Shown: piece after piece, positions 9,499-15,801 of the stretch
Numbering within the stretch: position 1 is the first letter of the stretch
Layout of the letters: the number at the start of each line of letters is the position of its first letter
DNA from: a virus
Reading direction: 5' to 3' (one strand)
DNA length: 30,424 nt
IMG/VR virus record: IMGVR_UViG_3300031758_000378
Span: 1 to 30,424 of that record
Program-made: the position numbers and the translations under genes
Notes under the pieces: generated by a model
Databases searched by the model: none
What the model was told of the DNA's origin: nothing
What the model saw: the letters and a program-made list of their open reading frames with translations, nothing else

Positions 9499-10041
9499 CT
9501 ACTTAATTTTTCTTGGTTGCTCTTTTGATATATATGGGCCTGCTGTAAATGCAGTTAACTTAGATGCAATCTCCATTGCTTCATATGCATCTGCTCCTGC
9601 ATGTATCGCACCTAGTGCGTATGCGGCGCCTGAACCTGCAGCATATACTCCATCTGCAGATTTGCTTATAGACAACTCTTGGTCGATATCAAATATCTCG
9701 CCACCAATAGCCATTATAAACTGAAATCTAGTTTCTTTAGTATCTTCTTCAAAGTTATAACCATTCTCTGTTAAACATTTACGAAGAGATGGCATTGCTT
9801 TGGTAATCATAAAACGATATAAATCTTCTTTGTCTTGCTTAGTAGGAATAGGTGCTTCCCAAATATGTTGTGCTATATCGCAAGGTAATGTTTCGCCAGA
9901 GCCTGCAATTAAAAAAGAACCATTTTCTGAAATCTTTTTAACTTCAGGATGAGAATAAATTTTTCCATCTGCATCTGTAGTTCTACTATCAGCAACTAAG
10001 AAACAACGGTCTTTATGCTCTAAACCAATTATTGTTGTCAT
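9499..10041 (-). CDS. Proteasome-beta/HslV-like Ntn-hydrolase protease, probable capsid maturation protease (180 aa)
   Basis: After removal of Met1 the protein begins TTIIG, exposing Thr2 as the N-terminal nucleophile, as in 20S proteasome beta and HslV subunits. Numbered from that Thr, Asp17 falls in ADSRTT (compare DSRAT in proteasome beta). A VKKI block at residues 34-37 matches the VKK motif carrying catalytic Lys33, and Ser137 in GSGAAYALGA matches the conserved GSG near Ser129. The length suits an HslV-type subunit without a propeptide. Ribosome site: AGGGGACA before ATG 10041. It lies just after the portal gene, where tailed phages usually encode the prohead protease, and no S78, S14 or S49 protease is seen. 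It probably forms a ring and cleaves scaffold or head proteins (inferred). It could instead act on host proteins. Confidence 0.75.
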   Translation of the reverse strand: MTTIIGLEHKDRCFLVADSRTTDADGKIYSHPEVKKISENGSFLIAGSGETLPCDIAQHIWEAPIPTKQDKEDLYRFMITKAMPSLRKCLTENGYNFEEDTKETRFQFIMAIGGEIFDIDQELSISKSADGVYAAGSGAAYALGAIHAGADAYEAMEIASKLTAFTAGPYISKEQPRKIK

Positions 10042-10055
10042 TGTCCCCTACTTAG

Positions 10056-11825
10056 TTATGCTCTAGTTACTACTCTTCCGCCTGCTTTACCAGAGGCGGT
10101 TAAACTTGAAAGAATTGTTTGAATATCTGGCGGTGCCGTAGGTGTTTCTATTGGTGCTTCTGGAGAAGGACCTCCTACTGGAACGCCAGCGGGAGCAGGG
10201 GACGTTTGCTCTACCTGAGAAGGGGCGCCAGCAGGAGGAACTTGTTGCTGTGGAGCAAAGGTTGCCTCAATAGCATCTTCCAATGCTTGTCCCTTTTGGC
10301 GAGCCTTGATTACTGCAGCAATTTTTCTTACTACCTCAGATGCATCTTGTCCTTGTGTAGCCATCTGTGGAATTGCTTGTGTGTATGCAGTTAGTGAGCC
10401 AAGTAGCGCAGTACGCATATCCTCGATTTCAATTTTTTCTAACTCTTGAGTTACGTTAACTGTAAATGGCAACTCACGCATAGCCATATCTTTAGAGATT
10501 AACTTACCGCCAAGTGCTTGTAACATAAAGATAAGACCTTGGGCTGGGTTAAGACCAGCAAGCATACCATAACGAACATCGGCTGAGTAATCGCCCTTGA
10601 TGTCTTTGTTAGGCTTGTAAGTAACTTCGTATGGTGAACCTGAGTCAACGCCACGAATAGTTTTTTCTTCTGGATAAATTACTTCATCTACCTCAAAACA
10701 TAGACGAATAACATCACGTAGTGCTGCGGCAAAGATAGCCTGAGCAGATTTAACCTGTGTATCAAAGGCTCCCATAAGAGCCTGTACACCCTGACCTGTA
10801 ACGATAGATGCATCAATGTTACCAGTACGTCCTTCTGGATAACGAGCACCAACTCTAAGTTCTTGATTTAATAATTGTTGTTCTGTAAATGCACCCTGTG
10901 GTAGGGTAAGTTCTACACGGCGTACACCAGCAGGGTTGGCTGTGCGGATAACTGCGTCGCCACCAAGTTGCAACTCTTGTACATCTTGTGGTAGCACAAT
11001 TGGGGCTTGTACAGATTTCTCTGCAGCCTCCATTGCCAATAAAGCAAAACGGTTACGAAGTAATTGGATGCCAAGTACATCGTCAAATTGTCCACGCAAT
11101 TCACTATCAATAGATGGTTTACGTGCTACAATTACCATCATCTTATTAAGAGGATTTTTTACTCTTGATAAAACTAAATTATCTTTTGCGGGAATATAAA
11201 TGATTGATTGGTCTTCGTCATAATAACGAATCATTTCAACCTGACCATTTAGGTCTTGTTTATAACCCATTCCACCTAGAAGTATATTATCATACTCTGG
11301 GAACTGGCTAACCAACTCACCAAGTGTTAATGTGTATCTTTTAGCAAATGCAACGCAACGACCAAATCTATCAAACTCAGGATAAGAGCCAATAGGATTT
11401 TCAATACGAATACGAGGTAACTTGTTTTCCTCATCCAGTTCGATAATAAATGGAACGAAACCGTAGGTTATATACCAGTCCGAACCTGAGTACATCTGTA
11501 TGCCCAAGTCAGAATGCGAAAAATAATTACTAGCAATACGAGTACGCTTATCGGCAAAAGAACGAGCACGGTCACTAGTTTGACTAGCGGCTGAGCAGTT
11601 AATCGCTGGAAGAGGTGCCATAACCTCTGAAAGGTCTCGGGCAACGATATCAATAAAATTTGCCACGACATTGGCGTCTACTCCATCTGGAAAGAAGTCT
11701 GGGTAAACTTCTGAAATCTTACCTTTACGTACAGCAAGTACATCTAGGTTGCGAGCATCTCTTTCGCTATTGCGGTAACGCAACGATTGAACTCGTGCTG
11801 CTACCTGCTCAATTGTTAATGCCAT
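10056..11825 (-). CDS. Portal protein (589 aa)
   Basis: The start at 11825 (MALTIEQVAARV) is preferred to an upstream in-frame start inside the TerL gene because AGGA lies just before it. The protein has the size and layout of a portal: a helical N-terminal region, a central mixed region (YITYGFVPFIIELDE, PIGSYPEFDR, AFAKRYTLTLGEL), a long helical section after residue 265 (LLRNRFALLAMEAAEKSV), and a disordered Pro/Ala/Gly-rich tail from about residue 515. It directly follows the large terminase gene, the canonical position. Portals form the dodecameric ring at the DNA-packaging vertex and bind TerL. Assignment rests on context and general features. Confidence 0.75.
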   Translation of the reverse strand: MALTIEQVAARVQSLRYRNSERDARNLDVLAVRKGKISEVYPDFFPDGVDANVVANFIDIVARDLSEVMAPLPAINCSAASQTSDRARSFADKRTRIASNYFSHSDLGIQMYSGSDWYITYGFVPFIIELDEENKLPRIRIENPIGSYPEFDRFGRCVAFAKRYTLTLGELVSQFPEYDNILLGGMGYKQDLNGQVEMIRYYDEDQSIIYIPAKDNLVLSRVKNPLNKMMVIVARKPSIDSELRGQFDDVLGIQLLRNRFALLAMEAAEKSVQAPIVLPQDVQELQLGGDAVIRTANPAGVRRVELTLPQGAFTEQQLLNQELRVGARYPEGRTGNIDASIVTGQGVQALMGAFDTQVKSAQAIFAAALRDVIRLCFEVDEVIYPEEKTIRGVDSGSPYEVTYKPNKDIKGDYSADVRYGMLAGLNPAQGLIFMLQALGGKLISKDMAMRELPFTVNVTQELEKIEIEDMRTALLGSLTAYTQAIPQMATQGQDASEVVRKIAAVIKARQKGQALEDAIEATFAPQQQVPPAGAPSQVEQTSPAPAGVPVGGPSPEAPIETPTAPPDIQTILSSLTASGKAGGRVVTRA

Positions 11826-11832
11826 TGGTATC

Positions 11833-13758
11833 CTAACCGTATGTTTCTTGCCATTGCTCTGCAAAGGCTTCATCTAAATTAAGGGAGCCACGTCCAGCCT
11901 TCTGTGCTCTAGTAGCCCATCTATTTGTTTGATACTGCCCAACTCTGCTTGATGTTTGCATTAGTTCTCTACATCTGATAACTGCAAACCATAAAGCCAT
12001 AACACAGTCTGTTGGGTTCTTGGTGTCTGGCTTCCAAGTAATCAACTGCTGTACTAAAGACTTAAGTCCCTCTGAACCTTCGTTAGAAGGTAACTCTATT
12101 AAATTGTTATCTTGAAATCTACCATCTCGCAGCGAACCAAAAAGGCTGGCCATAGATGCTACACCAAAACTAACGTCCCACTTATTCTTACCAGTAAAGT
12201 GTGAATTTAATTGACAGCCATAAGATGCCAGATAGTTTCTTAAATCTGTATCCATGGCATAATACTTCTGGTGGGCGTTAATCTCAACCCTAAACTCTTG
12301 TGGGTTATATTTTTCTACCCACTCTCTAATGAGAGCATCTTCCTTCTGGGGAGAAGGGTCAACCATGTTGACGCAATCTAAAACATAAATTCTACCATCA
12401 GCCCTGTTGTAAGATACTGCTACGAAAGCAGACCTGCCAGATACGGCTGGGTCAAAACCAATTACGGTGTAGGTTGACTCGACATTCTTCGGGTGTCCTG
12501 CTGTATCTTTTCTAAGCGGTCCACGCTTTCGCATACCGTTAACACATCCAGCAACTGCTGCTGGCGAGAATATGGAGTCGGATTGGACGTCTTCTTGTTG
12601 GTAGACCATAGCCCAGACTGACGGAGCGACCTCAGAGCGTCTAGTAAATAACGAGGGTCCATCCCACTTGGGATATAACCCTTGCTCGTTAGGTTCATCT
12701 ACATCGCCTTCTGCTCTATCCGTCCAAGGCCAGAGTGTCTTCCAGTTTTTTGGGTTCTCATCAAATTCTAATACTGATGGCATAGCCATGTATGTGAAAG
12801 GAGATTTGCCACCTGTCCATTGGTCGCCATCTCGTATCATCTTATATAAATCTATGGGGGCGACACGGGTTCCTACTATAAGTAGTTTTCCGTGCCGTCC
12901 CAAACGGGTGATGACTTCTTTTTGAAGCCATTCAATTTGCTTCTCCCACTCATGGGCATTTGCATTCATCACCACATCGTCAAGGATAATCAGGTCGGCT
13001 CTTGCGCCGTAAATCTGTGACCCGAATCCTAATGCTTGTACAGTAGGGTCCTTTTCGCCAGAATCTCTTCCAGCACCCAAGTAAATCATGTCAGCAGACC
13101 ATGTAGGTGAATCTGCTTTGTAGCCACCATTAGGTCCGAAGGAGACCTGTAACTTAGTCCAGTTAGGATGACTTAATCTTGTCTTTATCGCAGATAGGAA
13201 CTTACGTGCCATACCTTGCGTCTTTGATACAATAATGATTCTGACGTTAGGGTCTATTGCTAAACGGTAGGTAACGTAGTTGATGGTAAGTACGGTTGAC
13301 TTAGCATGCTCAGGTGGTACGTTAATTAAGATACGATTGGTTGCTGCTTGTTCGTAGGTCATGCTAGGGTGGATGAACCTTGGTTCTTTACCCTCTACTA
13401 AATCAATCCAAGACTTGTGATGGTCAAAGAGTTTAGTCTCTAGGAACTGCTCTGAGAACTCTTCAAAGGAAATATCCTTTAGGTTGGCTAAGTCCGCTTT
13501 GACGCCTTTGCCAGATAGGCGAGCCTTGTCCGCTTTGTCCTTAAAGTCAGGGTCTGCCATAGACCATTGACGGAAAGTTACGTCGTTACGTCCTACAGCC
13601 TTCATGGCATCTACTACGGTAGAGCCTTGGGATAGCAGTTCTAGTACTTGCAGTTGGGCAACATCTTTAGGGATGTTTTGTACCCCTGGCTTACGACCCA
13701 AGATTGCCCCCAATAACGCTGATTTAACGGTCTCTATAAACGGGCAGACTATCCCCAA
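11833..13758 (-). CDS. Terminase large subunit with N-terminal TerS-like helix-turn-helix (641 aa)
   Basis: DNA-packaging ATPase and nuclease. Motifs: Walker A-like PPEHAKST (residues 148-155), Walker B DLIILDD (255-261), a coupling block LLIVGTR (292-298), and an RNase H-fold nuclease with Asp436 (GFDPAVSG), Glu492 (RVEIN) and Asp584 (PTDCVMALW). Residues about 32-80 form a helix-turn-helix-like region (LLSQGSTVVDAMKAVG, then VTFRQW) that resembles small-terminase or phBC6A51-type DNA-binding domains, so recognition and motor functions may be fused. The frame opens only at a TTG (13758), since a stop lies just upstream and there is no Shine-Dalgarno. The true start could lie slightly further in. 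Confidence 0.92.
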   Translation of the reverse strand: MGIVCPFIETVKSALLGAILGRKPGVQNIPKDVAQLQVLELLSQGSTVVDAMKAVGRNDVTFRQWSMADPDFKDKADKARLSGKGVKADLANLKDISFEEFSEQFLETKLFDHHKSWIDLVEGKEPRFIHPSMTYEQAATNRILINVPPEHAKSTVLTINYVTYRLAIDPNVRIIIVSKTQGMARKFLSAIKTRLSHPNWTKLQVSFGPNGGYKADSPTWSADMIYLGAGRDSGEKDPTVQALGFGSQIYGARADLIILDDVVMNANAHEWEKQIEWLQKEVITRLGRHGKLLIVGTRVAPIDLYKMIRDGDQWTGGKSPFTYMAMPSVLEFDENPKNWKTLWPWTDRAEGDVDEPNEQGLYPKWDGPSLFTRRSEVAPSVWAMVYQQEDVQSDSIFSPAAVAGCVNGMRKRGPLRKDTAGHPKNVESTYTVIGFDPAVSGRSAFVAVSYNRADGRIYVLDCVNMVDPSPQKEDALIREWVEKYNPQEFRVEINAHQKYYAMDTDLRNYLASYGCQLNSHFTGKNKWDVSFGVASMASLFGSLRDGRFQDNNLIELPSNEGSEGLKSLVQQLITWKPDTKNPTDCVMALWFAVIRCRELMQTSSRVGQYQTNRWATRAQKAGRGSLNLDEAFAEQWQETYG

Positions 13759-13793
13759 TATAATTATAAATTATTAATACTATATAGGAGGAG

Positions 13794-13818
13794 CGGAGTC
13801 TTAAACGGAGCGACTCCG
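13794..13818 (-). other. Hairpin in the leader of the late (TerL) transcript
   Basis: CGGAGTC (13794-13800) and GACTCCG (13812-13818) form a 7-bp stem with an 11-nt loop. With the predicted promoter at 13824-13852 on the minus strand, transcription would begin at about 13817, so this stem would sit at the very 5' end of the late mRNA. It may stabilise the transcript or control its translation. Confidence 0.4.
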
Positions 13819-13823
13819 TATAT

Positions 13824-13852
13824 TATATATATACTATAGATAACCTGTTCAA
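13824..13852 (-). promoter_or_regulatory. Predicted late promoter for TerL and the head genes
   Basis: On the minus strand, TTGAAC (13852-13847) is followed after 17 bp by TATATA (13829-13824), a good sigma-70-type arrangement. It lies about 66 bp before the TTG of the TerL frame and is the only clear promoter before the ~13-kb minus-strand head operon. Confidence 0.5.
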
Positions 13853-13883
13853 AGTACTAAAACCGAACAGATAGGTAATAATA

Positions 13884-13900
13884 ACGCTCATTCTGAGCGT
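13884..13900. other. 7-bp perfect hairpin ACGCTCA-TTC-TGAGCGT
   Basis: A 7-bp stem with a 3-nt loop in the AT-rich control region. On the minus strand it is followed by TTATTATTA, and on the plus strand by AAAATATATATAT, so it is at best a weak terminator. It could insulate the divergent units or bind a regulator. Confidence 0.35.
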
Positions 13901-14200
13901 AAAATATATATATCCCCCCTATATAATATAACAGAAATTTTTAATGGGATAGTACAGTACAACACCGAGCCTCAGTTAATAACCTCTGGGTCAAAATCAC
14001 ACTCTCTCCTATGTCGTCTGTTGGTATCGGTGGCTAAGACTAAGGCTAATAGTGGTGATTAGACTAACTACTAAACATTATTTCAGGGGGTATAAAGTAA
14101 AAATGAAATACAAAAGACTAAAGGACTAAAGGCGTTTATTAAATTAAAAGATTAAAAGATAAAAGACAAAGGACTAAAGACAATTACCCAACACAAACTT

Positions 14201-14244
14201 TTCTCAGCCAATTCTCAGACTATTCTCAGGAAACTATCAGGCAA
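14201..14244 (+). repeat. Four 11-bp phased imperfect repeats (TTCTCAG core)
   Basis: Units start at 14201, 14212, 14223 and 14234: TTCTCAGCCAA, TTCTCAGACTA, TTCTCAGGAAA and CTATCAGGCAA. The exact 11-bp period places the CTCAG/ATCAG cores on one face of the helix. That arrangement suits cooperative binding of a regulator or a replication initiator. Confidence 0.55.
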
Positions 14245-14270
14245 AATCCCGAGCCGAAGGCGAGGGGTTA

Positions 14271-14286
14271 TCGAACAAATGTTCGA
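14271..14286. promoter_or_regulatory. Perfect LexA (SOS) box TCGAACAAATGTTCGA
   Basis: The site fits the actinobacterial/Bacillus-type LexA consensus (GAAC-N4-GTTC), extended to TCGAAC-N4-GTTCGA, with both arms perfect. It lies about 150 bp before the first early gene. Host LexA could therefore repress early transcription until DNA damage. Binding is inferred from the sequence alone. Confidence 0.65.
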
Positions 14287-14375
14287 GGAATTGGTGTGAT
14301 GTAGATAACAAAAAAACTTTAAGAAATATCCCAAATGGGCTTGTAATCCTTCAGGGAAAATGAGAGGATAATCCT

Positions 14376-14391
14376 GTAATCAAATGATTAC
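14376..14391. promoter_or_regulatory. Palindrome GTAATCA-AA-TGATTAC before the first early gene
   Basis: Perfect 7-bp arms around an AA spacer, ending one base before the first 17-bp palindrome. The two form adjacent dyads. Its arm-AA-arm layout resembles the LexA box next to it but with different arms, so it may be a second regulator's site. Confidence 0.4.
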
Positions 14392-14392
14392 C

Positions 14393-14409
14393 TGTATTAA
14401 ATTAATACA
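14393..14409. repeat. 17-bp palindrome copy 1 (TGTATTAAATTAATACA)
   Basis: Perfect 8-bp arms around a central A. It lies 28 nt before the ATG of the 203-aa gene and upstream of its AAAAGG ribosome site. Confidence 0.9.
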
Positions 14410-14437
14410 GTAAATCCGAGAAAAGGAAAAACAAAAA

Positions 14438-15049
14438 ATGGCAACAACAACAAAGGCACCAAAGGCAACAAAAGCAAGCGCAACAATCTCAAGTGTAGTT
14501 GTAGATGCTTATTCTAAATTAGTTAATTTAGAGGGTGAGCAAGGTTTTATCTCACTATGCGTAAAACGCCTAAAGGCAAACACCTCAAGCGTTAGAGATA
14601 TCCAAGCCTCAATCGACAAGGCAGGGGGCACCGCACCTACCATCCGCAAAGCGCATGTCCAGTATTTCATAACCATGCAGGAGATATTGGATACTGTTGC
14701 AGGTGCAAAAACTCAGCCAATCTCAGAGTTGCTTAAAATGGCTCAGAGAGTACAAACCGCAAATGGCAAGGAGAAAGTTGCCGAGGTTTTAGCCGAGGTA
14801 AAAGACTATGCCGAGTTAGTGGCAGAAACCCCAACACTCGACCAAACCCGCACCCGCAAAAATGCCACCGCACCAAAGGCACCTGCAAGTGTCGAGACAA
14901 TTTTTACCAAGACACTTTCAGACTTGAAAGCCTTGAAAGGTGTCGGGTCTTGGGAATTGATAAAGACCTCAGACCTGCAAACCCTTGCAACACTTTCAGA
15001 GTTGCTGAGAGTTATTGCAAAGAACTCAGCACCAGCAAAAACCAAGTAA
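14438..15049 (+). CDS. Early protein of unknown function (203 aa), Ala/Lys/Thr-rich
   Basis: First and longest of the leading early genes, with its own upstream control sites and a strong terminator after it, so it is probably a separate, well expressed transcript. Residues 1-20 are a Lys/Thr/Ala-rich basic tail. The middle (20-115) is helical. A second Lys/Pro/Ala linker (about 135-150) leads to a helical C-terminal part (TLSDLKALKG...LATLSELLRV). The basic low-complexity tail and linkers would suit a nucleic-acid-binding or abundant early protein, but no family is recognised. Its base use is richer in C and A than its neighbours, with preferred codons that suggest high expression. Confidence 0.65.
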   Translation: MATTTKAPKATKASATISSVVVDAYSKLVNLEGEQGFISLCVKRLKANTSSVRDIQASIDKAGGTAPTIRKAHVQYFITMQEILDTVAGAKTQPISELLKMAQRVQTANGKEKVAEVLAEVKDYAELVAETPTLDQTRTRKNATAPKAPASVETIFTKTLSDLKALKGVGSWELIKTSDLQTLATLSELLRVIAKNSAPAKTK

Positions 15050-15064
15050 GAAAAACCAAGATAG

Positions 15065-15092
15065 CCCCCGAGAAATCGGGGGTTATTTTTTT
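15065..15092 (+). terminator. Strong intrinsic terminator after the 203-aa gene
   Basis: Stem CCCCCGA (15065-15071), GAAA tetraloop, TCGGGGG (15076-15082), then TTATTTTTTT. It ends 43 nt after the stop codon region and isolates the first early gene from the next operon. Confidence 0.92.
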
Positions 15093-15133
15093 GCCCAAAA
15101 CGACACGCCCGACCTCGGGGGGAAAAACAAAAA

Positions 15134-15201
15134 CCCAACACAAACTTTCAGGGAGTGCGGGTAGCAAGCGCAAAGACCAACCAAAAAAATCCCAACACAA
15201 A
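15134..15201 (+). repeat. Two CCCAACACAAA repeats
   Basis: CCCAACACAAACTTT at 15134-15148 also occurs exactly at 14187-14201. The shorter CCCAACACAAA recurs at 15191-15201. The copies flank the 203-aa gene and its terminator. Confidence 0.5.
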
Positions 15202-15213
15202 TTTTTGGCGGTT

Positions 15214-15262
15214 GGCGGTGCGTAAGAATTGATGGGCGGTGCGTGTAAATTGGGCGGTGCGT
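15214..15262 (+). repeat. Three GGCGGTGCGT direct repeats
   Basis: Identical 10-mers at 15214-15223, 15235-15244 and 15253-15262, spaced 21 and 18 bp apart, directly upstream of 17-bp palindrome copy 2. They are GC-rich islands in an AT-rich region. They look like protein-binding iterons or an upstream activator array. Confidence 0.55.
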
Positions 15263-15273
15263 GTGCGGATAGG

Positions 15274-15290
15274 TGTATTAAATTAATACA
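15274..15290. repeat. 17-bp palindrome copy 2
   Basis: Exact copy, 19 bp upstream of the -35 of the predicted promoter at 15310. It is the one copy placed before a promoter and not directly before a start codon. Confidence 0.9.
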
Positions 15291-15309
15291 GATTAAAACC
15301 CGAATATGC

Positions 15310-15338
15310 TTGACTTCTTTGGGGTGATAGAGTATTGT
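15310..15338 (+). promoter_or_regulatory. Predicted early promoter (TTGACT - 17 bp - TATTGT)
   Basis: The -35 TTGACT (15310-15315) and -10 TATTGT (15333-15338) are separated by 17 bp. Transcription would start near 15345, so palindrome copy 3 (15370-15386) would lie in the leader RNA and copy 2 upstream of the promoter. Confidence 0.6.
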
Positions 15339-15369
15339 TATCTCATGAGGTTAATTACCGATTACAGAG

Positions 15370-15386
15370 TGTATTAAATTAATACA
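15370..15386. repeat. 17-bp palindrome copy 3
   Basis: Exact copy, ending 22 nt before the ATG at 15409 and followed by the GAAAGG ribosome site. Confidence 0.9.
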
Positions 15387-15408
15387 CCTGCTGAACGAAA
15401 GGTTAGAC

Positions 15409-15558
15409 ATGAGTACAGTTGAGTTAATCAACTCACTTGATGAAGTTGTCGAACTAACTAAACAACTGCTTCATGATGAGATTGAACGCAACAAGCAAGA
15501 GCAAGCAAATCGTAATCGTCCAAACTACGATTATCTGAGAGCATTGGGGCTAATCTAA
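15409..15558 (+). CDS. Small early protein, unknown (49 aa)
   Basis: ATG 15409 follows GAAAGG at good spacing. The product (MSTVELINSLDEVVELTKQL...) is a mostly helical, charged peptide with one long amphipathic helix over about residues 5-32 and an end YDYLRALGLI. Its stop overlaps the next start (TAATG), so the two are translationally coupled. No family recognised. Confidence 0.6.
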   Translation: MSTVELINSLDEVVELTKQLLHDEIERNKQEQANRNRPNYDYLRALGLI

Positions 15559-15701
15559 TGACCCCTGATGATATTGCCCTTGACTTTATGACAGAGCAAG
15601 AGATAGCCGAGATTATGGCAACCGAGGACATATTCCAAGTGGATATGACTAATCTTGACGATTTACTTGAGGATGTTGCTTCGGACTCGGACTACGAATA
15701 G
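15558..15701 (+). CDS. Ultra-acidic small protein (47 aa), possible DNA mimic
   Basis: Starts in a TAATG overlap with the 49-aa gene. The sequence has 16 Asp/Glu in 47 residues and no Lys, Arg or His at all (MTPDDIALDFMTEQEIAEIM, ending SDSDYE). Such a charge profile in a tiny early gene resembles phage DNA-mimic inhibitors of restriction or other DNA-binding host proteins (Ocr/Arn-like in principle, no sequence relation claimed). It may instead be an inhibitor partner of the coupled upstream peptide. Confidence 0.6.
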   Translation: MTPDDIALDFMTEQEIAEIMATEDIFQVDMTNLDDLLEDVASDSDYE

Positions 15702-15711
15702 CAACTGGATA

Positions 15712-15758
15712 GCCCACGCTGGTGCGTGTGAGCATAGGTTCAATTCCTATGGTGGGCA
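15712..15758 (+). other. tRNA-like element: T-arm plus acceptor stem, D and anticodon arms missing or degenerate
   Basis: A canonical T-arm (ATAGG-TTCAATT-CCTAT, 15735-15750 region) is followed by GGTGGGC and discriminator A. GCCCAC at 15712-15717 pairs with GTGGGC to give six of seven acceptor pairs, but only ~16 nt lie between the 5' strand and the T-arm. The intervening CACGC-TGGT-GCGTG could form a small alternative hairpin. An ACTGGATAGC just upstream looks like a D-arm, but no full acceptor can be made from it. Options: a minimal tRNA mimic, a decayed tRNA, or the 3' half of a host tRNA in an attachment site. No integrase is visible nearby. Confidence 0.4.
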
Positions 15759-15762
15759 CGAG

Positions 15763-15779
15763 TGTATTAAATTAATACA
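15763..15779. repeat. 17-bp palindrome copy 4
   Basis: Exact copy, four bases after the tRNA-like element and 22 nt before the ATG at 15802. Confidence 0.9.
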
Positions 15780-15801
15780 CTTAATTAACGAAAGGCAGTA
15801 T

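Larger units (their letters stand above)
13759..14437. other. Divergent non-coding control region (679 bp)
   Basis: No credible gene. The region separates the leftward head genes from the rightward early genes. The left part (13759-13940) is very AT-rich, with a minus-strand promoter and two hairpins. The middle (14110-14245) holds GACTAAAG repeats at 14116, 14124 and 14172, a CCCAACACAAACTTT copy at 14187, and four 11-bp repeats. The right part holds a LexA box, a 7-bp-arm palindrome and the first 17-bp palindrome before the 203-aa gene. It is the best candidate in the window for a regulatory switch and possibly a replication origin; the latter is inference. Confidence 0.7.
15050..15408. other. 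Non-coding regulatory gap (359 bp)
   Basis: No gene seen. It holds a strong intrinsic terminator, two CCCAACACAAA repeats (15134 and 15191), three GGCGGTGCGT repeats (15214-15262), 17-bp palindrome copies 2 and 3, and a sigma-70-like promoter at 15310-15338 that would start the next operon. Confidence 0.7.

Noticed and set aside
14438-15049. Repressor role for the 203-aa early protein
   Set aside because: No helix-turn-helix or other DNA-binding motif could be pointed to; only basic low-complexity tails.
15712-15758. Functional full-length tRNA gene
   Set aside because: No complete D-arm, no 7-nt anticodon loop on a 5-bp stem, and no upstream strand pairs with the acceptor in a normal-length fold.
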